From Rhynchopus sp. YZ270_cl-10 (lineage: Eukaryota; Euglenozoa; Diplonemea; Diplonemida; Diplonemidae), in the NCBI GenBank assembly GCA_964035575.1, contig OZ037889.1, forward strand, positions 186,001-250,000: a DNA stretch of 64,000 bases, written 5' to 3'. The position numbers and the translations under genes were made by a program. The notes beneath the pieces were generated by a model. The model ran no database searches, was not told the origin of the DNA, and worked only from the letters and a program-made list of their open reading frames with translations. Shown piece after piece: positions 1 to 10,712 of the stretch; positions within the stretch are counted from its first letter, which is position 1; the number at the start of each line of letters is the position of its first letter.

Positions 1-31
1 GATGATCCTTAGCCTCTCGCGCTTGGTCACC
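1..31 (+). repeat. Family A short hairpin repeat
   Basis: A 31-bp copy of a dispersed family that begins GATGAACC, has arms CTAAGC and GCTTAG around a CTCTCGT loop, and ends GTCACC. This copy is diverged (GATGATCC at the start, GGTCACC at the end). Other copies lie at 280, 18552, 18911, 23360, 29900 and 56984. Family membership is seen directly; function is unknown. Confidence 0.6.
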
Positions 32-279
32 TTGATTACATTTGTTATCGCGCATCAGCTGCGTGGGTTTCCACAAGTTTGTTGTTACGGATAGCTGATG
101 TCATTTCCCCAACCGGAGTTCGTAATTTTTGGCACGCACGATGTAGTGCTCAAGCATAAGCATGGTGTAGCGAGGCTACGTGAAAGTCAGAATAAAAATA
201 GGGGGGTTCTTTTTGCGCAGTTTTGTCTTTTTATTGTGCGACTCGACAATGTACTGTTGTCAAAAAAAAAAAATTATAA

Positions 280-310
280 GATGAACCTAAGACTCTCTCG
301 CTTAGTCACC
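280..310 (+). repeat. Family A short hairpin repeat
   Basis: A 31-bp copy with the GATGAACC start and the CTTAGTCACC end. It follows an A-rich run. Same orientation as the other copies, that is, antisense to the genes. Confidence 0.65.
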
Positions 311-1817
311 TTTAGAAGTAAGGCTCTGGATACATATCACCTTACAGGCTAGACTTTTTTTTCGTTCAGTTTTGAGAAATTCACAAAAAAAGTTGGGGAA
401 GAGAATAAGGGCTTGTTTAACACAAAAAAGACAAGAAAGCTGGGGTCGCCACAAAAAGGAACATTTTATGTAAACTGCGCACCTTAGCTTTCGCTCTCTT
501 TCTCCGGATTATACTACATACATAAAATAGGGGTGGAAGATGATGACTGTGTGGACACCAGTACAGAGGGCATACACAAAAATAAAAAACGAAAACACAT
601 AGTAACAGAATACACAAAACGCAGAGTTGAATACCGTAGAAGTAAATATCGCACCTTACGCACCTCCCCGCTATGACCACGTGCAATGCCAGCTCCTCTT
701 GTGGAGGGCATGTCTTATCTCTGCCAGCTGATCAGAAATTACAGCATTCCAAAAAACATAAAAACGCCGCTCGGTCGTGCTCATACAAAGGGTGGTACGT
801 GAGGTAATCCGTACCGTAAGAGAACGGAGGCGGTTCACAATCACTCAAAAAAAAATTCATGACGTCTCTGCAGACGCAAAAGAATGGTACCGTAATGTAA
901 TGAATTGTACCTCTGTACGTTCATCTTGAAGACCTCTTGGAAGGTTGGGGAACGTGACAAAGCCTTTCTGCCCTTATAATGGCAACACGAAAAGAATCGC
1001 GTTGTGCGCATCTCTCACAAAACTATACGTGCAGGACACCCTCAAGGTGGATGCAGGCACGTTGCCACCTCTCGGTTGCCACCAAGCTTTCCCGAGCTCA
1101 GCTGTAGACTCACAAAAACCCATTTCACCGGATAACGTTGGAAAGGGACAAAATGACTAGAAAGGAATGTTCCAAATGGGAAGTGCTCGGGGCAGGGTGG
1201 GGGTGGGGTGGGGTGGGGTGGGGTGACACGTTCTCTCTCCCAATTTATGTTTCAAAATTACAACCCCGCTTAAAAAACGCAAAAACCCAAGGTTTTTGGA
1301 CGGGCTGAAGGGGAGGGATTTTTTCCTAGCTTGAGCTGGACAAAGAGAATATCAAGAAATACTTGCTAACACGCAGTGGGTAGACAAAGAAAGGGAAATT
1401 TTGAAAAGATGAACGTGTCTCTCGTGCACACATACACACACATCTGTATAAGGTTCGGCTCGAAACCTTGAGAAAGGGAGGAGGGACAGACGCCCGCCTC
1501 TTCAGACAGGGGACACTGGGCAATGAACAGAGCAATGGTAGAAGAATACCACCTGGGTTGTGACCCTACAGGGGTTGAACGAAGGTTGTGGGGAGACATC
1601 ATCGCATTATATAAACGAAACTCTTTGCTGCAGAGGTGGTGGACACAAAAACGCTATTACTGCAGCGATGTGCGCAAAGCGTTTTGCCCAGCCAAGATCT
1701 TAAGGGTTAAGTTGCGTCGCTAGCTCTGCGCCTTCTTCTTGCCACCACCAAACTTAAACTTAAACATATCTCGCACCTGTTTGTCAATTTGATATTATTC
1801 CTCAAAATCAATAAATG
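311..1817. other. Gene-free stretch with G-rich tract
   Basis: I see no gene here. Positions 1195-1225 are a GGGGT tandem tract that could form a G-quadruplex. A possible reverse-oriented family B fragment lies at 912-936. The interval from about 1730 to 1817 is the 3' flank of the minus-strand gene that ends at 1818. Confidence 0.5.
1408..1444 (+). repeat. Family B short hairpin repeat
   Basis: Begins GATGAACGTGT, has a CTCTCGTG core and ends in a CACA-rich segment closed by CATC, so that GATG and CATC bracket a hairpin. Related copies lie near 27803, 33535, 42312, 43430, 55817, 59569 and 60070. Confidence 0.6.
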
Positions 1818-3844
1818 TCATACCGACGTTAGCTTCCGTGCTGAATGTGGAGAGGCTTGACTTGATGGTGAGGCGCTGCTGGTTGAGGCGGCTTCGCGTC
1901 TCACTTGCGACTCAGCACCACCATTGACACCACCCCCACCACCACCACCCCCCGGACCTCCTGCACCACCCAACATCATAAAGTGCGGTACAGGGCTCCG
2001 ACGCATGGGGCTCACCGGACTGCGGGGGCTACCACGTTGCGAGAAGCTGCCCCGCTCGCTTGCGTCCTCACTGAGAAGCTCGCTGACACGGAGGCCTTCT
2101 TCGGGGAAGAGTGCGCGGGTGGGGTCGCGCACACCACCTCCACCTCCACCACCACCCGGAAACGAAACCCCATCACGCCTCCTCACCGGAGACTCCGCCA
2201 ACAGCTTATTGGTAATCTCCAAAATCTTCTCCGTATCGCTCGCAGTGCTGTTCATGCGGAAGGCAGGCACCGCGTTGGATCGCCCCTCCTCCTTCACATC
2301 CTTCTCCGCCACTTTGTCCCCTTCGTGGGTGACGGTGATTGCTGGGTCCGGCTCTGCGGAGGATGACCCATCGCTTTCATCTTCATCTTCTCCGGGGTCG
2401 GGGGCAGCGGGGGTGTTTGTGTCGTCTCCTTTTTCGCTTTCTTCTTCTTCGCTCTCTTCTTCCTCCTCGACTACTTCAGCATAGGCTATGTCCACGTCCT
2501 CAGCAACAGAGACACGGCGGTCGTAGTCCACGACAGTGGTTGATCCGGAGAGAGCGCTCACATCAGTTGGGTCATCGCGGTGGTGGTTGCTTGTTGCGGA
2601 GAAGGCACGTCCACGATTTATTCGTTCCTCCCGTTTGCGTTCTTTTTCTTCGGTGTTAACCAATATAAAATGTGCAACCGGACCACGGTTAAGATACGGA
2701 CTCAGCTCCTGATTCGCCAAGGTAGGAAGGGTCGACGAAAACTGTTCCAGTACGACATCCTTGAGACGCAGAAGCGAGGTGCTCTTCACATCCCCATGCA
2801 GGTAGTACAGCTGCGTGAAGCCGTCCTCGGTTGTCACAAAGACAAACTCCGGCGCTGTGAAAAACTCTATACTAACAAGACATTCCATCCCAATCTCAAA
2901 TATTATATCCTTTTCGCCGTCCTCCGGGGTCTCGAACGACTCATCCTTGGCAAAGTCTGCAGTAACACGGAACAGCGTTGTCTCCGTTATCACTAAATAC
3001 TGAGTCACCTTTCTTGGTGAAGGCAAAAGCGCTGACACGCCACATTCGTCTGTAAAATCGAGAATGCTTCCAATAAACTGCAGACCAGAGTCCCACTGCA
3101 CCTTTCGCAGCCGTTCTATCACTATAAGACGTGCCACTCTTTCGACGTCGATACGCACACCATGCGTCCCTGTCTCCCCCCTTTGCGATGCAGCAAGCTG
3201 CTCCTCCAGCCTCCTCGGTGTCGCAATGCACGACCGGATCACACTGTTGTTCAGGTTGCCGCTCTCTCTGCGCATCCCTAGCATGCCCTCGGGGGTATGT
3301 GAACGGGATCGGTCATGTGCTCTCTGATCGTTCACGTCAAGCGCAAGAGGTAAAGGAGGAATATCGATGGGCGGTGGTGGTGCCTGTGGTGTCTTCTCTG
3401 GTGTGGCTGTTGGAGGGAGGGGTGTGTCTTCTGTCTGCACGGCGATGGTGCGGAGGGGAAGCTTCTGTGGAGGAGGTGGTGGTGGTGGTGGGAGCGGGGC
3501 TGCCGTCTTTTCGCGTTCTTCTTCTACCTGATGGAGAAATGGAGGGAGGGTTAGCGTGGTGTAGTGTAGAGGGGTGTGTGTGTGTGCTGCATACCACATA
3601 AATGAGTTGCTGGAGGGATTCAAACAGCAGCTGCTGTCTTTCTAGCACTGCTTTCTGTGAAAAGAGCATTTTGTTTTTTGTTACATACTATGTCCACTTG
3701 ATTTTTACCCCGCGCCTATACTAGGACGTATAGGGCCGAATCCCGTTTTTTTTTTGGGGGGGTAAAATCAGGTGGTATGTATGACCTGTGTGGGGGGGGA
3801 AAGAAACATCGACATACCCTCCAATAAGAAAAGTCTTGCGCCAT
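1818..3844 (-). CDS. Proline/glycine-rich acidic protein, unknown function (3 exons)
   Basis: I read three exons: 3818-3844, 3595-3654 and 1818-3527, separated by introns of 163 and 67 nt. Both introns start GTATG and end CAG, both are phase 0, and the product is 598 aa. The first exon is only nine codons (MAQDFSYWR) and the second encodes an amphipathic, coiled-coil-like stretch. Next come proline runs, then a compact globular region of about 150 residues rich in beta-prone segments, which could be PH-like (a guess). The second half is disordered, with a long Glu/Ser acidic run, poly-glycine runs and Ser-Pro sites. No family is recognised. Upstream, a T-rich tract ending CACAG at 3923-3924 is a good spliced-leader acceptor, leaving a 78-nt 5' UTR. 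The exon structure is inferred from splice signals and frame only. Confidence 0.75.
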
Positions 3845-3922
3845 AGTGTTCCAACTACACGACGATAGTCGGTAATATGTAGAAGTGTACCGTACAACGA
3901 AGTTCTTCAGGCCTATTCGTTT

Positions 3923-3960
3923 CTGTGGCACAAGGACATCAAAAAAAAAAAAGCAAGAAG
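3923..3960 (-). promoter_or_regulatory. Probable spliced-leader trans-splice acceptor
   Basis: On the minus strand a run of T is followed by TGTGCCACAG and then the 5' UTR of the gene that starts at 3844. No donor that could serve as a cis-partner was found nearby. The trans-splicing role is inferred from this shape recurring ahead of other genes here. Confidence 0.55.
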
Positions 3961-4477
3961 TGCGCCTGCTATATTCTACAATCAAAACAAAACAAACCAA
4001 AAAGCAAGAAGAAGAGAAGGATTCGTGTGTAATGTGCAAAAAAACAGCTTTTCCTGTGTGACGGGGTATTTAATTTTCTTTGGGGGGAGATGACAGTGAT
4101 AGCTATCTAATCACAAAAAAATACATTTCCCCTCCTATTTTTCTTCAAAGAAATTCCTCCACCCCTAGGATAGTTGTCGATATCCACTTTAATTTATTTT
4201 ATTTTTTCGTTCAAAAAGCCATGTTGTATTCCACCCCCCCTTCCCTCTACCCCACAACCCCATATAAACAAGCTGGCATTGCGGGCAACTTTTCTAAACC
4301 AAGCAAGAGTTTTCATTATACAGTACCCCAAACAAGCTTTGACGGAGTTGGGGCTTTTGGCGACTTCTTTGGGCACTAAACTTGGTGTGCTGTAGTTGCG
4401 TTGCCACAATCCCCCCCAACTCCTACTCCTGTCCTGCACCTGGCTGCAAAACCTCACTTCATTCATTTAAAAGTGCA

Positions 4478-4590
4478 CTTAAAATACAAAGCCCGCTCAT
4501 CACAGTGTACCTTGGTACATGACCAGGTGAACCATAGGTGGATCCCCAACGCAGTCCTACATCCATTTCATGGTTTACATCTGATACACA
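4478..4590 (+). repeat. Family D repeat, long form
   Basis: About 113 bp starting AAAATACAAAGCCC, with the palindrome TGTACC/GGTACA in the middle and a 3' part related to copies at 31288 and 60577. It lies directly 3' of the stop codon at 4595 on the minus strand, so it should fall in that gene's 3' UTR. Confidence 0.65.
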
Positions 4591-4594
4591 GCCT

Positions 4595-5227
4595 CTAGTA
4601 GTTGAAGTGGCGCGAACTGAACGATGCCAATGCCGGTATGTGGTCCTTCGCCATCCCAAACACGACAAGCCCCGTGAGCAGCCCCAGGAGAATAAAGCAA
4701 GTGAGCTGTGAAAGAAGATATGATTTTTCAAAAATAAATTTCCGTAACACTCTGGCACACACTCTCCATTATTTATCTTTTGTTGAGAAATTTTTGGAGT
4801 GTAGTTGCCTCGGTTGTGTTGCCACAGTTGTGCAATCTCCACTGTATTTTGTCGACAATCGGCCTAGGCAATGCACTCTACATTGACCGAAGCCACTACA
4901 AAAGATGAGAGGGAAAAAAAGTGAAGTTGATAAGCTTTTTTTGTGACACACCTTCGGAAAGAACGCATCACGGTTGTAGCACTCAGAGATTACGTAGCGT
5001 GACTCACCTGTACAGCCGAGAGTCGTTGCCGTAGCAGCACGAGCCTCACATTTGCCACTCGTACATTCACTGCAAGAGTCGATCTGGAAGGTCCCATTCG
5101 TGAATGGATGGCAGTCAAACCCCGAGTAGCAGCAGCGACACGCGCACACAACCTTATTGTCGATACCCTCCACAGAGGGCACGATAAGAGCGCACAACAG
5201 CACGCACAGCAATGTCTTGGATGCCAT
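4595..5227 (-). CDS. Small cysteine-rich type I membrane protein (2 exons)
   Basis: Exon 1 is 4952-5227 and exon 2 is 4595-4705. The 246-nt intron begins GTGTGT and ends CACAG, and the junction is phase 0. The 128-aa product opens with a signal peptide (MASKTLLCVLLCALIVPSVEG, cleavage probably near residue 21). A compact ectodomain follows with about 12 cysteines, including a CACRCC cluster and a CSEC...C pattern. Exon 2 supplies a hydrophobic helix (CFILLGLLTGLVVFGMA) and a short tail. A small secretory-pathway or surface protein is therefore likely. I do not recognise the cysteine spacing. Without the intron the membrane anchor would be missed. The intron holds a family E2 repeat at 4786-4842. 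Confidence 0.75.
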
Positions 5228-6654
5228 TTTTATTTTTGCCTCCTTTTCCCCCCCTGATTCTTCCTTTTGTAAGGAGAGAGGAGGTAGGTTAGTGTAGTGT
5301 AGCCCCGTTCCCTGATGCGAAGTGTTTTGTTTGGTGAAGTAAGAAGTTTTGTATGGATTGTAAAGAAATGAAAATGAGTTCTTTAAAAAAAATATGTTGA
5401 CAAGTTCAGGAAAAGGAATGGGGAAGGGACCCATTCCTGAACAGTTTTTTGGGGTGTCGAGAGAGGGGAAAACGAAGATAACAAAATAGAAATTAAAAAA
5501 AGGAAGATGCGGGGAGAAGAGAAGATTGAGAGGAGGCGTTTGTATCGACAATCACTATACCTGCTGGCAAAAAAATTTGATTGTTGAAACAACAAAAAAA
5601 ATTCCCCTTTTTTTTGGTTGTTTACACAAAAGAGAATACACTCTAGGGATCCCTTTCCAATGTAAAAAAAAACCCCCCTTTCCAACCATCTTCTCTTCCT
5701 CCCGCTTTTTTCCCACCTTTTTTTACTCCAAAAAAGCTATCATCGTCTTCCTTTAAGCTCTACCCTCTCATAACAGAATAGAGAGAACAGAACGGAAAAA
5801 TAAAAGAATACACAAAATAAACAATCTATAAATAAATAAAAAACGCAAAATACATGCGGGGGAATAGAAAAATAAAACATACACTCTTTCGGTACAATAC
5901 AGCTTTCTTGGGGGAAAGCAATGGGGAATGCATACGATTTGGCTTCCCCCCCCCCTTCAAAACTCCTCCGTTGGGTAACACAGTGCAGATTGAAATCCAG
6001 TTTACTAGAAATCATTTTATTGTGATTAGTCGAGAAAATCACCCGCTAAAGAGGGTGTTCTGGCTGCTCAAAATGGTTACCTTTTTTCCCCACTACCAAA
6101 ACCCATTTTTTTTTTTTTTTGGGATCCTGGACCCACGATTCGATGAGGAATAAGCCCGACGGGGTGTCTTTTTTGAGCGCACCTCAGTTAAGGGAGTTAT
6201 GAGAAGGGTGAGAGGTGCTAAACAATGAAAAAATTAAAAAAAAAAAAAATTAGAAAATAATAGAAAACACATAGTGGGCAATTAACGTGAAGACTTGCTT
6301 TCGGCAGTAGCACACATTATATTGACCCAGCATTTTTCATCAAAACCAAGAGTTTTGGTAAGGTGCACGCCTCATGCAGCATAGTCACCCTTCACTAAAA
6401 AATGTGCAGCTTTTTTGAGAAGGCTACACTATTCTAACAAATTATCAGAAAAATTTGGAGAACGAAACAAAAAAAACACACACCTTAACAAGATGCATAC
6501 ACACTTCAATCACACACCTTTTAAGCAAAGCAACATTCCCTCCTATTCTTTCATATTTTCTTTGGGAGTACAATGTGCCTCATTGCCAATCAAATTGACA
6601 AAACCTCTCCAATTTTTACCATACTTCTTAAGGATAAACACCCTCAAACCCTCC
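5228..6654. other. Intergenic, no gene seen
   Basis: A/T-tract DNA with short open frames of low-complexity composition. A short TCGACAATCAC match to family F lies near 5548. A pyrimidine-rich segment on the minus strand near 5262-5285 is the likely spliced-leader acceptor for the gene starting at 5227. Confidence 0.45.
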
Positions 6655-7938
6655 TTAGGGATACGCAACACGTACCGTCTTTTGCTTCCCCCCTGACCCA
6701 CGACGCGCGTTGTTCGCCTGCTGCACCGGCGCTGGCGGGGGTGGATTTGGGGTAGGCATCGGGCTGCACGACGTCCTCTGCATTTTCTCGGCCCTCTTCA
6801 CACCGCCTCCACCCCCCTCCGCCTTTTTGTTCTTCAGGATCGACTGCCGTCTTTCTCTCTTCTTTGTTGGTGGTGGGGTTGTTGAGCGGACTTCCCCTCC
6901 TCCTCCACCCCCTCCACTTCTCGGTGTAGGATGTCCATTAATACTATTTGTTCTGCTTCTTGTAGGTGCGGCGAAGGAAGCGTTAATGATGTGCCTGCTC
7001 GGTGCGGAGTGGGTAGCGCTGTTGGCTCTGTGCGAGCTTTGCACGGAGCTGCTTCTGCGATGGGAGGGTTGTGCGGGGTGTTGTTGTCCACGTGGCGTGG
7101 TTGGTGTGGAGTGGTTATGAGATTCTCTACGGCGAGGAAGGGTGGAATTCCGTTGTGGTGCAGGGCTTTTGGAGAGGCTTCGGATCGTTCTCTGCACATC
7201 GCGAGATGCAATCACCAGATTCGTCTCCACATTCTTCACTTTCCTCTTTGTTTTCGAAACATTTTTGCATGCCTCCAATGTTACCTCCTCAAGGCTCGCC
7301 TTTTGCCTACCAAGCTCTGCTATCACCACCTCCACCCCTTTTCTGTTTCCCGCCGCAAATTCAAGCCACGCAGCGAATGTCACATACCCCAACCTCTCAG
7401 GGTCCGCATTGTCGAACAGAACCGCAACAGCCTTCCCTGCAGACCCTGGATAGGGGAACCCCTCCAACATCGTTTCCTTCGTAATAATCCCGGTCGCTCT
7501 GGTATCAAATGAATAGAACAGCGAAGGTATGTGCGGACCATCCGAGACAGAAGGAAATCCGTACATCTCAACCAGTCTCCATGCAACGGTGTTCCTCGGG
7601 GGAGGGATTTGAGATGAAGTCTCTGTGACATGCTTTTGGTGAATATGAACCTGAGCCCCGTCGGAGAGCTGAGTGTAGTTCGCCTCGGTGATGCGCTCGG
7701 AAGAGTACATCGTCCCATCCTGCTCCCGTTCCATTAGGGTAACGTATTCCACATAGAATTTGTGTAGAGAAGACCCCCTCGGCCTCCACCGGTCGCATTC
7801 ATACTCAAAGGCACTCTCAATAACCTCAATCACCTCCTCAAATGAAAGCCCCGATCCACGAAAATCCCCAGGAAACTCAACAGACACATTCCATTTGCTT
7901 CCATATACATCCGCAGCACAGAAGACAGAGAAGACCAT
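6655..7938 (-). CDS. EF-hand-like protein with basic disordered tail
   Basis: Single-exon reading frame of 427 aa. I chose the ATG at 7938 because a CTCCAG acceptor lies 18 nt upstream; the open frame beyond it is low-complexity poly-Phe. Residues 1 to about 115 form a compact domain that could be beta-grasp-like, ending before a PPPRN linker. Residues about 135-195 look like a degenerate EF-hand pair: the first loop reads DTRATGIITKE and the second has an expanded DNADPERLGYVTF loop. A charged helical stretch follows. The last 150 residues are basic and disordered, rich in Ser, Pro, Gly and His. Calcium binding is doubtful because the loop positions are not canonical. A cytoskeletal or flagellar role would fit such architectures but is only a guess. 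Confidence 0.7.
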   Translation of the reverse strand: MVFSVFCAADVYGSKWNVSVEFPGDFRGSGLSFEEVIEVIESAFEYECDRWRPRGSSLHKFYVEYVTLMEREQDGTMYSSERITEANYTQLSDGAQVHIHQKHVTETSSQIPPPRNTVAWRLVEMYGFPSVSDGPHIPSLFYSFDTRATGIITKETMLEGFPYPGSAGKAVAVLFDNADPERLGYVTFAAWLEFAAGNRKGVEVVIAELGRQKASLEEVTLEACKNVSKTKRKVKNVETNLVIASRDVQRTIRSLSKSPAPQRNSTLPRRRESHNHSTPTTPRGQQHPAQPSHRRSSSVQSSHRANSATHSAPSRHIINASFAAPTRSRTNSINGHPTPRSGGGGGGGEVRSTTPPPTKKRERRQSILKNKKAEGGGGGVKRAEKMQRTSCSPMPTPNPPPPAPVQQANNARRGSGGKQKTVRVAYP

Positions 7939-7955
7939 TTTGATCTTATTTTTTT

Positions 7956-7975
7956 CTGGAGAATTTGAGGGTAAT
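7956..7975 (-). promoter_or_regulatory. Probable spliced-leader acceptor
   Basis: Minus-strand CCCTCAAATTCTCCAG followed by an A-rich 18-nt leader and the ATG at 7938. The tract is modest but correctly placed. Confidence 0.45.
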
Positions 7976-8407
7976 TTGAGGGGAAAGAATGGGAAAAATG
8001 AAAAAAAAAATGAGTCTTTTTTTTGAATAATTTGGAAGAAAATTATACTTTCTGTTCTTTTCAAAAGGAAACAAAAAAGAAAAAAAGAAAAAAAGAAAAA
8101 AAGAAAAAAAGAAAAAAAGAAAAAAAGAAAACGAAAAATATGTGAAAGATGAACGGGCCCTTGTAAAGCGCAAAACATCTTTTTTGTTAGAACGAAATAA
8201 CGTTCTATACCCCCAAACTTCCTCTGGTTTTCCTAAAGATTTCACAATGAAATATAGAGGAAACCTTCAAAAAGTAAAAGATATTTTAATTTTTCGGAAG
8301 CGTCGTCTCCCCCCGCACTGAAAAATATAATGGAATGATAATAAAGTAGTTTCATTCAGATAATAAAAATAAAAAGAGAGAAAGGCTCCTTGAAGATGAA
8401 CCTATAA

Positions 8408-8511
8408 GCCAGTTGACGTCATCGGATCGACATTCGGGTTTTTGGGAGGATTTGGGAGTGTTTCCCAGAAAAAATAGACAAATTTCCTCAACCGACCCGA
8501 CGTCAACTGGC
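8408..8511. mobile_element. Small foldback element, 13-bp perfect inverted ends
   Basis: A 104-bp unit bounded by GCCAGTTGACGTC and its exact reverse complement. No coding content and no convincing target duplication. Probably a miniature inverted-repeat element of unassigned superfamily. Confidence 0.6.
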
Positions 8512-8550
8512 CTAACCTAATCCTTGCTTTGCTCACCTTATAAAGGAATA

Positions 8551-8634
8551 CCGTAGTCATAAAAATGTTAGAACACTAAAAAAAACCTCCCCAAGCGTTC
8601 CAACCATTGTACGTTTCAACATTTTTGACTATGG
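8551..8634. mobile_element. TA-flanked miniature inverted-repeat element
   Basis: An 84-bp unit with imperfect inverted ends (CCGTAGTCA versus CCATAGTCA) flanked on both sides by TA. This is the insertion signature of Tc1/mariner elements. Non-coding. Confidence 0.5.
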
Positions 8635-8639
8635 TACTA

Positions 8640-9372
8640 ATAAAATAAGGGGTTAAAATGATTCTAAGCGTCACTGTGTTTAGAGTCACCTATGCAGGGG
8701 GAAAAGATAAAAAGATAAAAAGAGAGAAAAGGGTAGAGAGAGAAAAAAAAACTCCACAAAATGCAATAAAAAAAGAAACAGTATTTTCCGAAAGAGAGAA
8801 ATGACGTGTGTTGTGGATTTGGGGGGAGGAGAAAAATGAAGGATGGGGGGGAAAAGAGGGATTCCTATCGTGTTGTGTGAACAATTACCTTGATCATTTA
8901 GATGACCTTCAGGAAGAACTGCTCATTCAGATCACACGGCATCGTAACTGCAGCGTGTAGAAAACGTCAGAATATTTTTTTTGAAAAAAAAAAAGCGAAG
9001 TTATATCGTGCAAAATGCTATTCACACATGAAAACTCTGTGAAAAAATAAAATAAATCGTGTCCCCTTTTGCTTTGACTCAACTTTGGTTTGACTTTGAT
9101 AAATCTCGCGGTAAATCACCAAAAAAATACAAAAGAAGAACAGAGAAAAAAAGACCCTCCGGGTGGAAAGAGAAACGAATTTTAAAACTTGTTAAAATAG
9201 TTGGCAAAAAAAAAGCCATATAAAAACCGGAAGATGTTGGGAGAGAGAGAGAGAGAGAAAAAGCGTTTTACCTTGCAAGAAAACGAGAAATAATTGCATT
9301 TATTCGTCTTTTTGCGGAGGTCACGTACAATTTCTACAGGGGGCAGTGAAATAAGATTGGCATTATTCAACT
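8640..9372. other. Intergenic, no gene seen
   Basis: Purine- and A-rich DNA with a GA microsatellite near 9241-9258. Nothing else recognisable before the recombinase element starts. Confidence 0.4.
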
Positions 9373-9636
9373 CACGTGAAATAAAGTTTTGGTCGTAAAA
9401 TAGCCGTAGCGTGAAAATAAGATGCCTTTATTCGTTTTTTATTTTCACTCGAGCCTTATTTCACGCACAAAATTACGTTGGAGTAGCCGCGAAAACGCAC
9501 TTTATTCACAGTAATATAAAGCTTTTTTTTGCGTGAATATAAAGTGAAATAAAATCCTTTTATTTTCACGCACACATTTCTCACCTCCAGGATCACGTTT
9601 TACACTCACATCACCTTTTATTTTCAAAGAAAAAAA

Positions 9637-10575
9637 ATGCCCAAGATCACCAAGGATGATGTGAGAGACTTGCTCCCTTCGAAGAGTGTTGACTCTTATG
9701 AGAAGGCCTGGGCAGACATGGAGGACGCCATTGGGAAGAGGAAGCCCACGGAGTCGAAGTTGATTGCCTACTTAAAAGCCGAAGGGGAGAGGGGGTTGGG
9801 CCCTGCCAGCTTGTGGACACTGTACTCGAAGCTGAACGCGAATTATCAAATTCGGTTCGCTGCGAAGCTACAGAATGATTGTCCCAACCTGCAGAGGTAC
9901 CTGAAGAAGCTGTCTGCCGAGGGCGAGGCGCCGAAGAAGGCGCGGAAGTTCACCGTGAGTGAGATGCGCCAGTTTGCGCACATGCAGCCTACGTCCGGCT
10001 ACATGCTCGTTCGCCAGGTGTGTGCCGTGCTGTCCTTCTTCGGTGGTCTGAGGTCGCAGGAGACGAAGGATATTCAGAGACAGGGCGTGCTTCTTCAGCC
10101 GGACGGCTCCGTGCGTGTGACGTTCACTCACGCCAAGCAGCGCCAGGCGAGCAACAGGCATGGTGAGTTTCTTGTCCCGCGTGAATGGGCCCAGCAGATT
10201 GTTCTGTACACTAACCTGACGTGCACCTTCCCCTCTGACACCCAATACCTCATCACAGGCGACAAGACCAGGATGACCTTCAACAGGAAAGTGCTGGGCA
10301 TCAACCAGGTGTACACTGCTCCGCGCTTTCAAGCGGAATACCTGGCGCTTCCGAACCCTGAACTGTTCACTGGGCATAGCTGGCGCAGGACTGCAGCCCA
10401 GACACTCGCAGACGCTGGGGCCTCATCGAGCCACATCACCAGGCACATGGGCTGGACAAGTCCCCAGATGCTCAACACGTACACTGCCGTGTCTCAGGTC
10501 AGCCAAGTATACGCTGCTGCTGTCCTAGGAGGGAACTCTCAGACCAACGACCCCTCCTCGCAGTCGGATGAGTAG
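9637..10575 (+). CDS. Tyrosine recombinase of a Crypton-like element
   Basis: An intronless 312-aa protein. Residues 1 to about 100 form an alpha-helical, SAM-like DNA-binding region. The catalytic domain starts near residue 105. It keeps the full tyrosine-recombinase set: Arg139 in FFGGLRSQE, a strand-turn lysine (Lys167 in THAKQRQ), His247 and Arg250 in GHSWRR, Trp273 at the His/Trp position, and nucleophile Tyr282 nine residues later in NTYT. The spacing from Arg250 to Trp273 to Tyr282 matches the family. The open frame is undamaged and its G+C content is far above the flanks, so the element could be active or recently active. No retrotransposon domains flank it, which argues for a Crypton-type DNA transposon rather than a DIRS-type element. 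The ATG follows AAAGAAAAAAA, and the TAG stop is at 10573-10575. Confidence 0.85.
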   Translation: MPKITKDDVRDLLPSKSVDSYEKAWADMEDAIGKRKPTESKLIAYLKAEGERGLGPASLWTLYSKLNANYQIRFAAKLQNDCPNLQRYLKKLSAEGEAPKKARKFTVSEMRQFAHMQPTSGYMLVRQVCAVLSFFGGLRSQETKDIQRQGVLLQPDGSVRVTFTHAKQRQASNRHGEFLVPREWAQQIVLYTNLTCTFPSDTQYLITGDKTRMTFNRKVLGINQVYTAPRFQAEYLALPNPELFTGHSWRRTAAQTLADAGASSSHITRHMGWTSPQMLNTYTAVSQVSQVYAAAVLGGNSQTNDPSSQSDE

Positions 10576-10712
10576 GCGTGTTTGAAACAAAATCAAAAAA
10601 GTGCAAAGACAAGAGCGAGAAGATCATATATAAAACAAAAGCCTTTTTTCTGCTTTACAAATATCACACCCCCTCCTCCACACAGCACAGGTTTCCGCAC
10701 ACATGACCTAAT

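Noticed and set aside
7939-8178. Poly-Phe N-terminal extension of the EF-hand-like protein
   Set aside because: It is the translation of AAAAAG microsatellite DNA; a splice acceptor lies between it and the chosen ATG.
9868-10377. 169-aa minus-strand open frame inside the recombinase gene
   Set aside because: It is an antisense shadow of a GC-rich gene; the plus-strand frame has the full catalytic set.
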